Notes: generated by a model from the sequence alone, not told the origin. A stretch of DNA of 64,000 bases from Photobacterium aquimaris (GCF_002954455.1 NZ_MSCC01000001.1:2436397-2500396); one strand, 5' to 3'. Numbered from the stretch's first letter, positions 1-10,313 are shown. Program-made: numbers and translations.

Positions 1-702
<702 letters not shown>

Positions 703-710
703 TTAGCTCT

Positions 711-965
711 CTATAACGACATTAATTTTTTATCACGCGCCCACTCTTCAGGCGTGTATGTTTTAATACTTAACGCGTGAATGTCGTTTGCAGCAATACG
801 ATCCATTAATGGACCATAAATTGTTTGTTGTTTTTTAACGCGGCTCATGCCGTCAAATAATGTACCCACAGCAATTACTTGGTAGTGACTACCTTCGCCT
901 GTAACGATGACTTCATCGACATCTAAAGCGTTTTCTAGAATTTGTTTAATCTCAGAGATTTCCAC
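711..965 (-). CDS. ibaG: BolA family iron-sulfur metabolism protein IbaG
   Basis: A BolA-like protein of 84 residues, the same length as E. coli IbaG (YrbA). Members bind [2Fe-2S] clusters together with monothiol glutaredoxins and are linked to acid stress and envelope maintenance. Seen: the BolA core with the invariant His at residue 63 in [15 protein letters not shown] and a variable loop with His27. It sits between mlaB (19-base gap) and murA (11-base gap), the conserved arrangement of this operon, so it is probably co-transcribed with the Mla genes. The symbol rests on length, context and motif; other BolA paralogues are longer and lie elsewhere. Confidence 0.94.
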   Translation of the reverse strand: MEISEIKQILENALDVDEVIVTGEGSHYQVIAVGTLFDGMSRVKKQQTIYGPLMDRIAANDIHALSIKTYTPEEWARDKKLMSL

Positions 966-984
966 GAGCTATCCTCTCTACAAC

Positions 985-1296
985 TTACTCCATGCAAGCT
1001 GTTAACATTGGTTCGATATGGCTTAAGCGAAACAGCGTCTTAAGCTCTTGAGGGATATTATGTAACATCACGCTACTTCCCGTTTGCTTAAGTTGCTGGC
1101 ACAAATGCAGCAACATTACCATGCCAGCCGAGTCTACTCGAGACAAGTCAGCAAGATCGAGTGTTAACTGCTTATTATGTGGCATCCATTGGTTTCTTTG
1201 ACGCCAAAAAACAGGCACTGTGTCACGATCTAACGACCCTGACAAGCGGTATTGCCCATCAGCAATAACTTGCCAACTAATCTGATTAACAGCCAT
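985..1296 (-). CDS. mlaB: Phospholipid ABC transporter STAS subunit MlaB
   Basis: A small cytoplasmic STAS-domain protein (103 residues) that in E. coli binds MlaF and is needed for assembly and activity of the MlaFEDB inner-membrane complex. The STAS signature is visible as SRVDSAGMVMLL, with Asp55-Ser56-Ala57-Gly58 at the helix-1 start where anti-sigma antagonist relatives are phosphorylated; in MlaB this Ser/Thr is structural. The start codon is 2 bases from the restored stop codon of mlaC, which indicates translational coupling. If the mlaC frameshift is real, that coupling would be broken and mlaB expression could drop. Confidence 0.93.
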   Translation of the reverse strand: MAVNQISWQVIADGQYRLSGSLDRDTVPVFWRQRNQWMPHNKQLTLDLADLSRVDSAGMVMLLHLCQQLKQTGSSVMLHNIPQELKTLFRLSHIEPMLTACME

Positions 1297-1298
1297 GA

Positions 1299-1933
1299 TT
1301 AGTTTTTCTCAATGTGGATCGGTTTCGCAGCTAAATCACGTAAACTTTGTGTCACCGCATCAATACCTTTGGTGCGTAATTGACCACTCCATTCACTTTG
1401 CTTAGTCGAAAGCATACTGACACCTTCAGCTACCATGTCAAATCCCTGCCATTCTTTGGTTTTTTATTCAAACGTAATTTGAAATCAAGACGAATAGGCG
1501 GACGTTGCGGATCAATAATATCTACTCGAACCGAAATAATACTGCGATCAGCAGGTATCGGTTTTGGTGATTCTAGCTCAATTTTTTGATCAGTATATTG
1601 AGTAAGTACTTGCGCATACGATGCTACTAAGTAATCAGTGAAAGCAGCAGTAAAGGCATCACGTTGCTCAGCGGTTGTATTACGTAAGTTAGCCCCTAAT
1701 ACTTTGTATGCTGCATAACGAGCATTAATATAAGGTAATAATTCTTGCTTTACGATCACTCGAAGTTCTTCGGGATTAGCTTGAATTTTTTTCTGTTCTG
1801 CTTTTAGCGTACCAAATAAATGTGCAGATACTGTATCCATCATTTTATAAGGGTTGCTCTGATCAACTGTTGCTGCTTGCGCCAACATTGGAACAGCAAC
1901 TAAACACAGCATTAAGCCTCGTATAAATTTCAT
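1299..1933 (-). pseudogene. mlaC: Periplasmic phospholipid carrier MlaC, frameshifted
   Basis: MlaC shuttles phospholipids between the outer-membrane MlaA-porin complex and inner-membrane MlaFEDB. The ATG at 1933 follows GAGGAG by 7 bases and begins a signal peptide ending at AQA. The frame is intact for about 155 residues, then after DFKLRLNKK it shifts to PKNGRDLTW and stops at 1430 (167 residues). Reading on in the -1 frame gives TKEWQGFDMVAEGVSMLS and continues to a TAA at 1299-1301. Adding one A to the six-A run (plus-strand T run 1460-1465) restores a protein of 211 residues, exactly the E. coli length. So one base is missing, through a sequencing error, a recent mutation or recoding. 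The missing tail contains the conserved C-terminal part of the lipid-binding fold. Confidence 0.9.
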
Positions 1934-1947
1934 GGTGGTTCTCCTCA

Positions 1948-2424
1948 TTATTTCTTATCACCGCCAAGGCTATACAGCACTTGACCAATCATATCTTCTA
2001 ATACTAACGCAGATTTAGTGTCTTCAATTAAATCGCCGTTATGTAACATTTCAGTATCGCTATCAATAAATCCAGGACGAATACCTAAATACTGCTCGCC
2101 CAACAAGCCTGAAGTTAAAATCGATGCAGAGCTGGTTTCAGGGAAGTAACCAAACTTTTTATTTATTGCTAAGGTCACAATCGGTACATAAGTCTGTTTA
2201 TCTAACGTAATCGATGTCACTTCACCGACATTAACTCCGCCAACCTTAACTGGAGAACGTACTTTTAAACCACCGATATTGTCAAAATGCGCTTTTAGGG
2301 TATAGGTTTCTGTACTACCAAAACTTTGAACATTAGCGACTTTAAACGCCAATACTAATAAAGCACTGATGCCGGCTAGCATAAATACACCAACCCACAA
2401 TTCTAATCGTCTATTTTGTTGCAT
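1948..2424 (-). CDS. mlaD: Phospholipid ABC transporter MCE-domain subunit MlaD
   Basis: Membrane-anchored MCE protein (158 residues) that forms the hexameric ring passing phospholipids between MlaE and MlaC. Seen: one N-terminal transmembrane helix at about residues 10-30, then a single MCE domain from about residue 38 (AHFDNIGGLKVRSPVKVGGV) to the hydrophobic pore segment TSGLLGEQYLGI near residue 103. It is shorter at the C-terminus than E. coli MlaD (183). It lies 52 bases after mlaE, and its TAA overlaps an ATG (TAATG) that could start a longer mlaC, but the better ribosome site points to 1933 for that gene. MCE family membership is certain; the symbol follows from context. Confidence 0.95.
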   Translation of the reverse strand: MQQNRRLELWVGVFMLAGISALLVLAFKVANVQSFGSTETYTLKAHFDNIGGLKVRSPVKVGGVNVGEVTSITLDKQTYVPIVTLAINKKFGYFPETSSASILTSGLLGEQYLGIRPGFIDSDTEMLHNGDLIEDTKSALVLEDMIGQVLYSLGGDKK

Positions 2425-2476
2425 TATCTTTATCCATCTAATTTATGCCGTCGTATAGATCCGGCTAAGTGAATGT

Positions 2477-3259
2477 TTAGCTACCAAACATTAGTGCAGT
2501 TAACACAAAATCAAGTCCCAATACCGCCAATGATGAATTAACCACGGTACGGGTTGTCGCACGACTGATCCCTTCAGAGGTGGGTACGGCATCATAGCCA
2601 TTAAAGACCGCAATCCATGTTATCACGATAGCAAATACCACCGATTTGATAATGCTATTACCAATATCAGTACTGAAATCAACCGATGACTGCATCACCG
2701 ACCAAAAACTGCCGTAATCAATACCTTTCCAATCAACACCGACTAATTGCGCGCCCCAGAGTCCAATTAAAGAGAACATCAGCGCTAACAATGGCATTGA
2801 AATCACTCCAGCCCAAAAACGTGGCGCAATCACGCGACGCAATGGATCAACCGCCATCATTTCCATGCTTGATAGTTGCTCGGTGGTTTTCATTAGACCA
2901 ATTTCAGCGGTTAATGCAGAGCCAGCACGACCAGCAAACAACAGTGCTGTCACCACCGGACCCAATTCACGCAATAACGATAATGCCACCATTTGTCCAA
3001 GACTGGTTTCGGCACCGTAACCGGCTAATACCAGATAACCTTGCAGGCTTAGTACCATACCGATAAATAATCCCGACACTAAAACAATCGCCATTGATAG
3101 CACCCCAACTGAATACAGTTGCTTGATCAATAATGGCAACATTTTTATCGGTTGCGGCTTACATACTAGTGCGCCGTATAACATCAAACTTGCACGACCG
3201 CAGGCTTGACACTTTTCGATAGTCGCTCGTCCCAATCGGGAAATCGCATCAATTATCAT
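2477..3259 (-). CDS. mlaE: Phospholipid ABC transporter permease MlaE
   Basis: Integral inner-membrane permease of the MlaFEDB transporter, which keeps the outer membrane asymmetric by moving mislocalised phospholipids. The protein has about five hydrophobic segments and the strongly conserved central stretch [20 protein letters not shown] followed by [20 protein letters not shown] and [16 protein letters not shown], the coupling-helix region that contacts MlaF. The start at 3259 gives 260 residues, the E. coli length; an upstream ATG at 3289 would add ten residues without family support. Downstream of mlaF and upstream of mlaD in one transcription unit. Confidence 0.95.
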   Translation of the reverse strand: MIIDAISRLGRATIEKCQACGRASLMLYGALVCKPQPIKMLPLLIKQLYSVGVLSMAIVLVSGLFIGMVLSLQGYLVLAGYGAETSLGQMVALSLLRELGPVVTALLFAGRAGSALTAEIGLMKTTEQLSSMEMMAVDPLRRVIAPRFWAGVISMPLLALMFSLIGLWGAQLVGVDWKGIDYGSFWSVMQSSVDFSTDIGNSIIKSVVFAIVITWIAVFNGYDAVPTSEGISRATTRTVVNSSLAVLGLDFVLTALMFGS

Positions 3260-3323
3260 TTTTTGCTCATATTCTCTGTTGTCATGCACCGCGACCCTAA
3301 TGCCAATCAGTGCGCTACATTAA

Positions 3324-4124
3324 TTAACCAAATAAATCATCACCTAACGGCTGTGCTGGAAATTGAAATGGCACCGGGCCATCTGCATCACCATCTAAAA
3401 ATTGACGCACTTGAGGATTGGTATCTGCACGCAATTGATCGGGCGTACCACAACCAATGATCTTAGCACCAGAGAGAATATAGACATGATCAGCAATACT
3501 CATCACTTCAGGCACATCATGCGATACAATTACAGAGGTAATATTTAACGCCTGATTAAGATCACGAATTAATTTTACCAACACTCCCATAGTGATAGGA
3601 TCTTGGCCAACAAAAGGTTCATCGTACATCATTAAATCGGGATCAAGGGCAATTGCACGTGCTAATGCTGCTCGACGTGCCATACCGCCAGATAACTCAT
3701 TTGGCATCAATTGTGCCGCACCACGCAAACCAACCGCTTCTAATTTTAGTAGCACTAAAGTTCGTAACAAATCTTCCGGTAACTGAGTGTGCTCTCGCAA
3801 TGGGAATGCGACATTATCGAACACCGTCATATCAGTAAATAATGCACCTGATTGAAATAGCATACTCATTCGCTTACGGGCTTGATAAAGTTCGCTGCGA
3901 CGCAATGTTGGAATATTCCATTGTTCAAACCATACTTCACCATTATCGGGTGCAATCTGGCCACCAATTAAGCGTAATAAGGTTGTTTTACCGATTCCTG
4001 ACGGCCCCATGATCGCGGTAACTTTTCCACGTGGAATATCAAGGCTAATATCATCAAAAATCAGCCGTTCACCACGAGAGAAAGTCATATTTTTAATCGA
4101 AACAAGTACATCATCATTGAGCAT
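3324..4124 (-). CDS. mlaF: Phospholipid ABC transporter ATP-binding protein MlaF
   Basis: ATPase subunit of MlaFEDB on the cytoplasmic face of the inner membrane. A complete ABC domain is seen in 266 residues: Walker A GPSGIGKTT at residues 40-48, Q-loop in MSMLFQSGALF, signature LSGGMARRAALARAI, Walker B LMMYDEPFVGQDP and the switch His in IVSHDVPEV. The C-terminal tail (about 30 residues after FLDGDADGP) corresponds to the MlaF extension that contacts its partner across the dimer and MlaB. It is the first gene of the mla-ibaG-murA run. An AGAGGT lies about 13 bases before the ATG, a long spacing, but no better start is visible. Confidence 0.96.
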   Translation of the reverse strand: MLNDDVLVSIKNMTFSRGERLIFDDISLDIPRGKVTAIMGPSGIGKTTLLRLIGGQIAPDNGEVWFEQWNIPTLRRSELYQARKRMSMLFQSGALFTDMTVFDNVAFPLREHTQLPEDLLRTLVLLKLEAVGLRGAAQLMPNELSGGMARRAALARAIALDPDLMMYDEPFVGQDPITMGVLVKLIRDLNQALNITSVIVSHDVPEVMSIADHVYILSGAKIIGCGTPDQLRADTNPQVRQFLDGDADGPVPFQFPAQPLGDDLFG

Positions 4125-4652
4125 TATATTTAGGTTACCTCTCGCTAACTAGCTTGCATAAGCGATGAATATTGATGTTATTTGGCACAATAGCGCTGTA
4201 AGCCACTTGATAATAAATAACTTAAAAATAATCAGTGTATATCATAAAAAAGAGCGCTGATAATATGAGGAATTAGCGACCAACTCAACCTAAGCAAGGT
4301 TTTATCGCACTAAAGTAGTGAATTTTTATTAAAAATAATACATTTGCGACAAAAGCGACATTAACTGGACAAATTCAACCGAAAACCAATCAAACACATC
4401 TTAACTTTATACAATAAAACATCGTTTTAAAAGTATAAACAACCACGGCCTAATTTGCAGCCTTAATCCGCTTTAATTCAGTTGCTGTTAATCAAGTCAG
4501 CCATCATAAAACCGTTTCAAGATGATAATTAGTATTTGCTTATGCTTCCCTTTTGCATGAGTTAACGTCAAAATTAGCAACTCAAATTGGAAATCTCTCA
4601 TCAATTGATTGAAATTCGCTATTTTAGCGAGTCGTACTGAAAAGGAATTAAC
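4125..4652. other. Divergent intergenic region mlaF/yrbG
   Basis: This 528-base AT-rich stretch separates the two divergent envelope operons and must contain both promoters. I see no open frame with coding character and no convincing paired -35/-10 for either direction. The only clear local structure is a 15-base hairpin at 4616-4630 (six-base arms TCGCTA/TAGCGA, three-base loop), 22 bases before the yrbG start. Confidence 0.5.
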
Positions 4653-5612
4653 ATGCTAGAAGCCATTGTGTTGCTCTGTGTCGGGTTAGCTTTACTGGTG
4701 TGGAGTGCAGATAGATTAGTATATGGCGCGGCCGCATTAGCGAAAAATTTTGGGGTTGCACCACTGGTTATCGGTATGACGATTCTTGCTATGGGCTCCT
4801 CAGCACCAGAAATGATGGTATCGGCGACCGCAGCACTTGCTGATAAAACCGATACCGCAGTTGGTAATGTATTAGGATCAAACATTGCCAATATTGCATT
4901 AATTCTTGGTATTACAGCCATCATAAAGCCATTAAGCATTAGTTCGACTATTATTCGCCGTGAATTACCTATCATGCTTGGAGTGACGGTTATCGCAGGG
5001 GCTATTTTATGGGATAACTATTTAAGCCGTAATGAAGGGATTATTCTCGCGGTATTGTTTGGCATTTTCTTAATCGTAATGATGAAAATAAGCCGTGATA
5101 GCAAAAGCGATCCTTTACTTGAAGAGCAACAAGCCGATATTCCAACAGACGTGAGTAACACCAAAGCAATTATTTGGGTTTTGATTGGCTTAGGGATTTT
5201 ATTATACTCATCAGATATGGTGGTAGGCTCTGCGGTTACTATCGCTAAATACTTCGGAATGAGTGACTTAGTGATTGGTTTAACCATTATTGCCGTCGGC
5301 ACCAGTCTACCGGAACTGGCAGCATCAATAGCAAGCGTCTTTAAAGGCGAAGATGATATGGCAGTAGGTAACATCATCGGCTCTAATATTTTTAATATTT
5401 TAGCAGTTATGGGGATTCCAGGGTTACTCAACCCATCAGCATTAAGCCCATTAGCGATGGATCGTGACTTTTATGTTATGTTGGCTATTTCAATCCTATT
5501 ACTGGTAATGGCACTCGGAAAACGCCGTCAAATTAATCGTGTTGAAGGCGGTATATTGGTCATTTGCTTTATCGCTTATCAAGCTTTCTTATTTCTAAAT
5601 GTTGCCGCATAA
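4653..5612 (+). CDS. yrbG: Calcium/sodium antiporter family protein YrbG
   Basis: Member of the CaCA cation/Ca2+ exchanger superfamily in the inner membrane, 319 residues with about ten transmembrane segments. The two inverted alpha-repeats are clear: GSSAPEMMVSATAAL near residue 50 and GTSLPELAASIASV near residue 215, each carrying the acidic ion-binding residue after the Pro. AAGGAA lies 6 bases upstream of the ATG. It heads the plus-strand cluster that continues with kdsD 15 bases later, as in E. coli. The physiological substrate of bacterial YrbG is not established. The family is certain; the substrate is inferred. Confidence 0.93.
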   Translation: MLEAIVLLCVGLALLVWSADRLVYGAAALAKNFGVAPLVIGMTILAMGSSAPEMMVSATAALADKTDTAVGNVLGSNIANIALILGITAIIKPLSISSTIIRRELPIMLGVTVIAGAILWDNYLSRNEGIILAVLFGIFLIVMMKISRDSKSDPLLEEQQADIPTDVSNTKAIIWVLIGLGILLYSSDMVVGSAVTIAKYFGMSDLVIGLTIIAVGTSLPELAASIASVFKGEDDMAVGNIIGSNIFNILAVMGIPGLLNPSALSPLAMDRDFYVMLAISILLLVMALGKRRQINRVEGGILVICFIAYQAFLFLNVAA

Positions 5613-5627
5613 CAGGAGCGTCCACTG

Positions 5628-6599
5628 ATGTCTGGTCAATTTGACTTTTGCAGCCACGGTAAAAAAGTACTCGATACTGAATTACAAGCCCTTGAAAAAA
5701 TTCGTTATTACATTGATAACAGCTTTACTCTTGCTTGTGAGTTAATCCTTCATTGTCAGGGTAAAGTGATCGTTATGGGAATGGGAAAATCAGGTCATAT
5801 TGGACGAAAAATAGCAGCAACATTGGCCAGCACTGGAACCCCAGCTTTCTTTGTTCATCCCGGTGAAGCTAGCCATGGCGACCTTGGTATGATCAAAAAA
5901 AACGATGTCGTGATTGCAATTTCAAACTCCGGTGAAGCAACGGAAATTCTGGCGTTACTGCCGGTGATTAAACGCCTTGGCATTGCAATGATCAGTATGA
6001 CAGGCCAGCCTGAATCAAGCATGGCTAAAATGGCACAAGTGAATCTTCAAGTAACAGTAGACAAAGAAGCTTGTCCACTCAATCTCGCGCCAACCTCAAG
6101 CACCACAGCCACCCTTGTAATGGGCGATGCAGTTGCTATTGCTGTGATGGAAGCGCGCGGATTTACTGCCGATGACTTTGCACTGTCTCATCCTGGTGGT
6201 GCGTTAGGTCGCAAATTATTACTTCGCATTGCTGATGTGATGCATAGCGGGGAGTTGCTGCCTATGATTGAAGAACATGCCAGTATTAAAGATGCGCTGT
6301 TAGAAATTTCGCACAAAGGCCTAGGAATGACGGCAATTGTTGATCATAACCAACAATTACGTGGTATTTTTACTGATGGTGATTTACGACGCCTATTGGA
6401 TAATCATGTTGATATTCACAACACCAGTATTGGCGAAGTCATGTCAAGCAACCCACAAACAATTTCACCACAACTATTAGCCGCAGAAGGGCTAAAATTA
6501 ATGGAAGATAACAAAATTAATGGCTTATTGGTGACAGAAAACAACCAATTAGTCGGAGCGCTCAATATGCACGATTTGCTTAAAGCCGGTGTCATGTAA
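5628..6599 (+). CDS. kdsD: D-arabinose 5-phosphate isomerase KdsD
   Basis: Interconverts ribulose 5-phosphate and arabinose 5-phosphate, the first step toward Kdo of LPS. The N-terminal SIS sugar-isomerase domain (about residues 38-180) has GMGKSGHIGRKIAATLAS and HPGEASHGDLGM, and two CBS domains fill residues 205-323 (VMHSGELLPMIEEHASIKDA; VMSSNPQTISPQLLA). Length 323 against 328 in E. coli. The ribosome site AGGAG lies 10 bases before the ATG. The gene normally downstream, kdsC (Kdo-8-phosphate phosphatase), is absent: lptC starts after only 58 bases. Confidence 0.96.
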   Translation: MSGQFDFCSHGKKVLDTELQALEKIRYYIDNSFTLACELILHCQGKVIVMGMGKSGHIGRKIAATLASTGTPAFFVHPGEASHGDLGMIKKNDVVIAISNSGEATEILALLPVIKRLGIAMISMTGQPESSMAKMAQVNLQVTVDKEACPLNLAPTSSTTATLVMGDAVAIAVMEARGFTADDFALSHPGGALGRKLLLRIADVMHSGELLPMIEEHASIKDALLEISHKGLGMTAIVDHNQQLRGIFTDGDLRRLLDNHVDIHNTSIGEVMSSNPQTISPQLLAAEGLKLMEDNKINGLLVTENNQLVGALNMHDLLKAGVM

Positions 6600-6657
6600 C
6601 GCTATTATATACCTAACAATTATCGGTAACACCTAAAGACAATAAAGGCTTAAGTCT

Positions 6658-7221
6658 ATGACTTTTAAAAAGCTATTCTATGTACTGTTAATGATTATAT
6701 GTGCATGGCTCGGCTACTACCTACTTGAACAACACTGGCAACAAGATGTCCAAGTAGCTCCTAATGACGAAAAACCAATGTTTATTGGTACTAAAGTCAG
6801 TAACACTAGCTTTGATTTAAAAGGCACTCGTCAATATCAAATTGATGCCGACCACCTTGAACACTTCAACGTTAGTGGTATCACGACGTTTACCAAACCC
6901 GTATTGTGGGTGTTTAAACAAGGCCAAGATGCAGAATGGCGAGTAAGCGCTAACACCGCCAAACTAGAACAAGATAAAATATTACATTTACAAGGTAATG
7001 TACGTATTTTTAACTTATTACCTGATTCTAATATTCAGGTTATTAAAACCGATAATTTACGCTTAAATTTAGTCAATAAAGATTTTGATACCAACGATCA
7101 TGTCACTATCAATGGCCCTGTTTTTCAAAATGAAGGCGATGGTATGAAAGGTAATATGAATCGTAATGTGGCTACTCTTCTAAAAAATGTAAAAGGTAGA
7201 TATGAACCGACTAAAAATTAG
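6658..7221 (+). CDS. lptC: LPS export system protein LptC
   Basis: Bitopic inner-membrane protein linking the LptB2FG ABC transporter to the periplasmic LptA bridge in LPS transport. Seen: one N-terminal transmembrane helix (about residues 5-24) followed by a periplasmic beta-jellyroll with the family pattern GTRQYQIDADHLEHF and AEWRVSANTAKLEQDKILHL. Length 187 against 191 in E. coli. It overlaps lptA by 20 bases, so the two are translationally coupled. It follows kdsD directly, without kdsC. Confidence 0.94.
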   Translation: MTFKKLFYVLLMIICAWLGYYLLEQHWQQDVQVAPNDEKPMFIGTKVSNTSFDLKGTRQYQIDADHLEHFNVSGITTFTKPVLWVFKQGQDAEWRVSANTAKLEQDKILHLQGNVRIFNLLPDSNIQVIKTDNLRLNLVNKDFDTNDHVTINGPVFQNEGDGMKGNMNRNVATLLKNVKGRYEPTKN

Positions 7222-7708
7222 TACTCTACTATGCTTGTTGTGTATCAGTGCACCAACATGGGCGATGAAAAGTGATACTAAACAACCCATTTATATTGAT
7301 TCTGACAGTCAACAAGTTGATATGCCGAATAATATTGTCACTTTTATCGGTAATGTTAAGTTACGCCAAGGTACGATTGATATTCGCGCCAATAAAGTCG
7401 TTGTCACGCGACCAAACGCGAAATCACAACAACAAACCATTATGGCATATGGAAAACCAGCCACATTCCATCAAATAATGGAAGACGGAAAACCAATCGA
7501 TGGTGAAGCGCTTAAAATGCGTTATGAAACCTCGACTGAACGTCTAAAAATGACAGGTAAAGCTGAACTTAATCAAGATGGTAGCAATATTAAAGGTAAT
7601 ATTATTACTTACAATATTCGCGATCAACGTTTGGTAGCAGAAAGCGGTAACCAAGAGCGAGTCACTACCGTGATCTTACCAAGTCAATTAAACAATAATA
7701 AGAAATAA
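7202..7708 (+). CDS. lptA: LPS transport periplasmic bridge protein LptA
   Basis: LptA oligomerises head to tail to carry LPS across the periplasm from LptC to LptD. The 168-residue protein has a signal peptide ending near residue 21 (APTWAMKSD) and an OstA/LptA jellyroll with QQVDMPNNIVTFIGNVKLRQG and the glycine-rich repeats GKAELNQDGSNIKGNIITYN. AAAGGT lies 6 bases before the ATG, inside the end of lptC, which supports the overlapping start. lptB follows 9 bases later. Confidence 0.95.
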   Translation: MNRLKISTLLCLLCISAPTWAMKSDTKQPIYIDSDSQQVDMPNNIVTFIGNVKLRQGTIDIRANKVVVTRPNAKSQQQTIMAYGKPATFHQIMEDGKPIDGEALKMRYETSTERLKMTGKAELNQDGSNIKGNIITYNIRDQRLVAESGNQERVTTVILPSQLNNNKK

Positions 7709-7717
7709 ACAGTATTT

Positions 7718-8443
7718 ATGGCTATTCTAAAAGCTGAACACCTTGCAAAAAGTTACAACGGACGCAAAGTCGTTTCCGATGTCAGCCTTGAGGTAGAATC
7801 AGGGAAAATTGTTGGTTTACTTGGTCCAAATGGTGCTGGTAAAACTACCTCATTTTATATGATCGTTGGTCTTGTGAGCCGTGATGAAGGCACGATCACC
7901 ATTGATGATGAAGATATTAGTCTCCAGCCGATGCATAACCGTTCACGCATGGGTATTGGTTATCTACCTCAAGAGGCTTCAATTTTTCGTCGTTTAACCG
8001 TTTATGATAATTTAATGGCGGTATTAGAAACACGCAAAGAACTCACCAAAGAAGACCGCCAAGACAAAGCGGAAGAATTATTAGATGAGTTTAATATTCA
8101 ACACATTCGCGATAGTTTAGGGCAAGCATTATCAGGTGGTGAACGCCGTCGAGTTGAAATTGCGCGCGCACTCGCGGCTAATCCTAAGTTTATTTTACTG
8201 GATGAACCGTTTGCTGGTGTCGACCCTATTTCAGTGATTGACATCAAAAAAATCATTAAACATTTGCGCGATCGTGGATTAGGAGTATTAATTACGGACC
8301 ATAACGTCCGTGAAACACTGGATGTCTGTGAACATGCTTATATTGTAAGCCAAGGACACCTTATTGCTAATGGTACGCCAGACCATGTTCTTAACCATGA
8401 GCATGTTAAACGGGTTTATCTTGGTGATCAGTTCCGTCTCTAG
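7718..8443 (+). CDS. lptB: LPS export ABC transporter ATPase LptB
   Basis: Homodimeric cytoplasmic ATPase that drives LPS extraction by LptFG. A full ABC domain in 241 residues: Walker [11 protein letters not shown] near residue 37, Q-loop [18 protein letters not shown], signature [16 protein letters not shown], Walker [14 protein letters not shown] and switch His in [10 protein letters not shown]. Length equals E. coli LptB. There is no obvious Shine-Dalgarno, but the gene follows lptA by 9 bases and is probably translated by coupling. The partners lptF and lptG are not in this window. Confidence 0.97.
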   Translation: MAILKAEHLAKSYNGRKVVSDVSLEVESGKIVGLLGPNGAGKTTSFYMIVGLVSRDEGTITIDDEDISLQPMHNRSRMGIGYLPQEASIFRRLTVYDNLMAVLETRKELTKEDRQDKAEELLDEFNIQHIRDSLGQALSGGERRRVEIARALAANPKFILLDEPFAGVDPISVIDIKKIIKHLRDRGLGVLITDHNVRETLDVCEHAYIVSQGHLIANGTPDHVLNHEHVKRVYLGDQFRL

Positions 8444-8506
8444 CATTCACCATTGGCTATTGATTACAGAGAATAACAACAATAACAATAAGGTGTATCA
8501 ACGTTA

Positions 8507-9991
8507 ATGAAAACTTCGCTCCAACTTAAGCTCGGTCAACAGTTAGCAATGACGCCTCAGCTACAACAAGCTATTCGCTTGTTGCAGCTATCTACATTGG
8601 AACTTCAACAAGAGATCCAAGAAGCGCTTGATGGTAACCCTCTCCTAGAGCTCGATGAGACAGTTGATGCAGATGAAGTAAGTACTAACAATGAAACCTC
8701 AACTGCAGAAATCAACACTAACGATACTAACGAAAATCTTGATGACATTGAGAGTTTTGATACCACAGAAGTTCTTGAAACTCGTGAACTACCAACAGAA
8801 CTCCCTGTCGATAGCACCTGGGATGATGTCTATAGCGCAGGTACTGGCAGCACAGGCATTGCCCTTGATGACGACATACCGATTTATCAAGGGGAAACCA
8901 CCGAGTCATTGCAAGACTACTTAATGTGGCAAGTCCACCTCACTCCATTTAGTGAAACTGATTTAGCAATTGCGACTGCCATTATTGATGCGGTAAATGA
9001 AAAAGGTTATCTCAGTTGTACCACTACTGAAATTTTAGAAAACTTCGAGAATGAAGATCTAGAAGTTGAACTTGATGAAGTAGAAGCCGTTCTAAAGCGG
9101 GTACAGCAATTTGATCCTCTCGGGGTGGCATCACGTAATTTACAAGAATGTTTATTACTGCAACTTGCCACTTATCCAGAGCAGACTCAATGGCTTGCTG
9201 AAGCTAAGATACTATTGCGCGAATACATTAATTTATTAGGTAATCGTGATTACCGTCAGCTAATGCGTGCAACCAAACTTAAAGAACCAGAGCTTAAAGC
9301 GGTAATGGAGCTGATTCATAGCTTAGATCCTCGCCCTGGTAACCACGTCGTTTCCACTGAAACTGAATACGTTATTCCTGATGTATCAGTCTTTAAAGAA
9401 CACGGTAAATGGGTCGTTAGCATTAATCCTGACAGTATTCCGCGCATCAAAGTTAATCAGCAATATGCCGCATTAAGTAATAACACTCGTAATAGTGCTG
9501 ATGGTCAGTTTATTCGCACTCACTTGCAAGATGCTAAATGGCTGATTAAAAGCCTTGAAAGTCGCAATGAAACTTTATTAAAGGTTGCTTGCTGTATTGT
9601 TGAACAACAGCAAGACTTTTTTGAGTTTGGTGAAGAAGCCATGAAGCCAATGGTGCTTAACGACATTGCTCTTGCAGTTGAAATGCACGAATCCACCATA
9701 TCCCGAGTCACAACCCAAAAATATATGCATACACCTCGGGGTATTTTTGAATTGAAATACTTCTTCTCAAGTCATGTCAGTACGGATAATGGCGGTGAAT
9801 GTTCATCGACTGCTATTCGCGCACTGGTGAAGAAACTTGTTGCTGCTGAAAATCAGGCTAAACCCCTGAGTGACAGCAAAATTGCGACTTTATTGGCAGA
9901 ACAAGGGATCATGGTTGCAAGGCGAACTATCGCTAAATACCGTGAATCGCTTGGAATTCCGCCATCAAATCAGCGAAAATGTCTGATCTAA
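8507..9991 (+). CDS. rpoN: RNA polymerase sigma-54 factor RpoN
   Basis: Sigma factor for -24/-12 promoters activated by AAA+ enhancer-binding proteins; in vibrios it controls flagella, nitrogen use, quorum signalling and type VI secretion. Seen in 494 residues: Gln-rich region I ([18 protein letters not shown]), a long acidic region II (about residues 45-130), the core-binding domain, the helix-turn-helix region and the RpoN box [10 protein letters not shown] at residues 471-480. It lies 63 bases after lptB and is followed by hpf, ptsN, rapZ and npr, the standard cluster. Confidence 0.98.
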   Translation: MKTSLQLKLGQQLAMTPQLQQAIRLLQLSTLELQQEIQEALDGNPLLELDETVDADEVSTNNETSTAEINTNDTNENLDDIESFDTTEVLETRELPTELPVDSTWDDVYSAGTGSTGIALDDDIPIYQGETTESLQDYLMWQVHLTPFSETDLAIATAIIDAVNEKGYLSCTTTEILENFENEDLEVELDEVEAVLKRVQQFDPLGVASRNLQECLLLQLATYPEQTQWLAEAKILLREYINLLGNRDYRQLMRATKLKEPELKAVMELIHSLDPRPGNHVVSTETEYVIPDVSVFKEHGKWVVSINPDSIPRIKVNQQYAALSNNTRNSADGQFIRTHLQDAKWLIKSLESRNETLLKVACCIVEQQQDFFEFGEEAMKPMVLNDIALAVEMHESTISRVTTQKYMHTPRGIFELKYFFSSHVSTDNGGECSSTAIRALVKKLVAAENQAKPLSDSKIATLLAEQGIMVARRTIAKYRESLGIPPSNQRKCLI

Positions 9992-10023
9992 CTCAGATCA
10001 GCGCCAACAAAAGGAAGACGTCT

Positions 10024-10311
10024 ATGCAAATCAATATTACCGGACACCATGTTGATGTAACCGATTCTTTGCGCGAATATGTCAGTACCAAGTTTGAAAA
10101 ATTAGAGCGTTTTTTCGACAAAATAAATAATGTTCAAGTGATTTTAAATATCGAAAAGATGCAACAGATTGCCGAAGCAACATTGCATATAAATGCAGGA
10201 GAAATCCACGCTAAGGCTGATTCTGAAAATATGTATGCCGCGATTGACGAATTGACTGATAAACTGGTCCGTCAATTAAACAAACACAAAGATAAACTCA
10301 ATAGTCACTAA
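10024..10311 (+). CDS. hpf: Ribosome hibernation promoting factor
   Basis: Short-form HPF binds the 30S decoding region and promotes 100S ribosome dimers in stationary phase. With the ATG at 10024 the protein is 95 residues, the E. coli length, starting MQINITGHHVDVTDSLREYV; AAGGAAG lies 6 bases upstream. An in-frame start at 9979, inside rpoN, would add 15 residues unlike the family and is rejected. The YfiA/HPF beta-alpha fold is supported by KFEKLERFFDKINNVQVIL and ENMYAAIDELTDKLVRQLNK. It is 32 bases after rpoN and 2 bases before ptsN. Confidence 0.96.
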   Translation: MQINITGHHVDVTDSLREYVSTKFEKLERFFDKINNVQVILNIEKMQQIAEATLHINAGEIHAKADSENMYAAIDELTDKLVRQLNKHKDKLNSH

Positions 10312-10313
10312 TC

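Noticed and set aside
4174..4200. Sigma-54 promoter (TGGCAC...GC) before the mla operon
   Set aside because: The spacing between GG and GC is not the required ten bases and the orientation points away from mla.
4619..5431. Two long open frames antisense to yrbG
   Set aside because: They mirror a membrane-protein gene with clear conserved motifs; no independent coding sign or start context.
9979..10023. hpf start inside rpoN
   Set aside because: It adds residues unlike the family; ATG 10024 has a better ribosome site and gives 95 residues.
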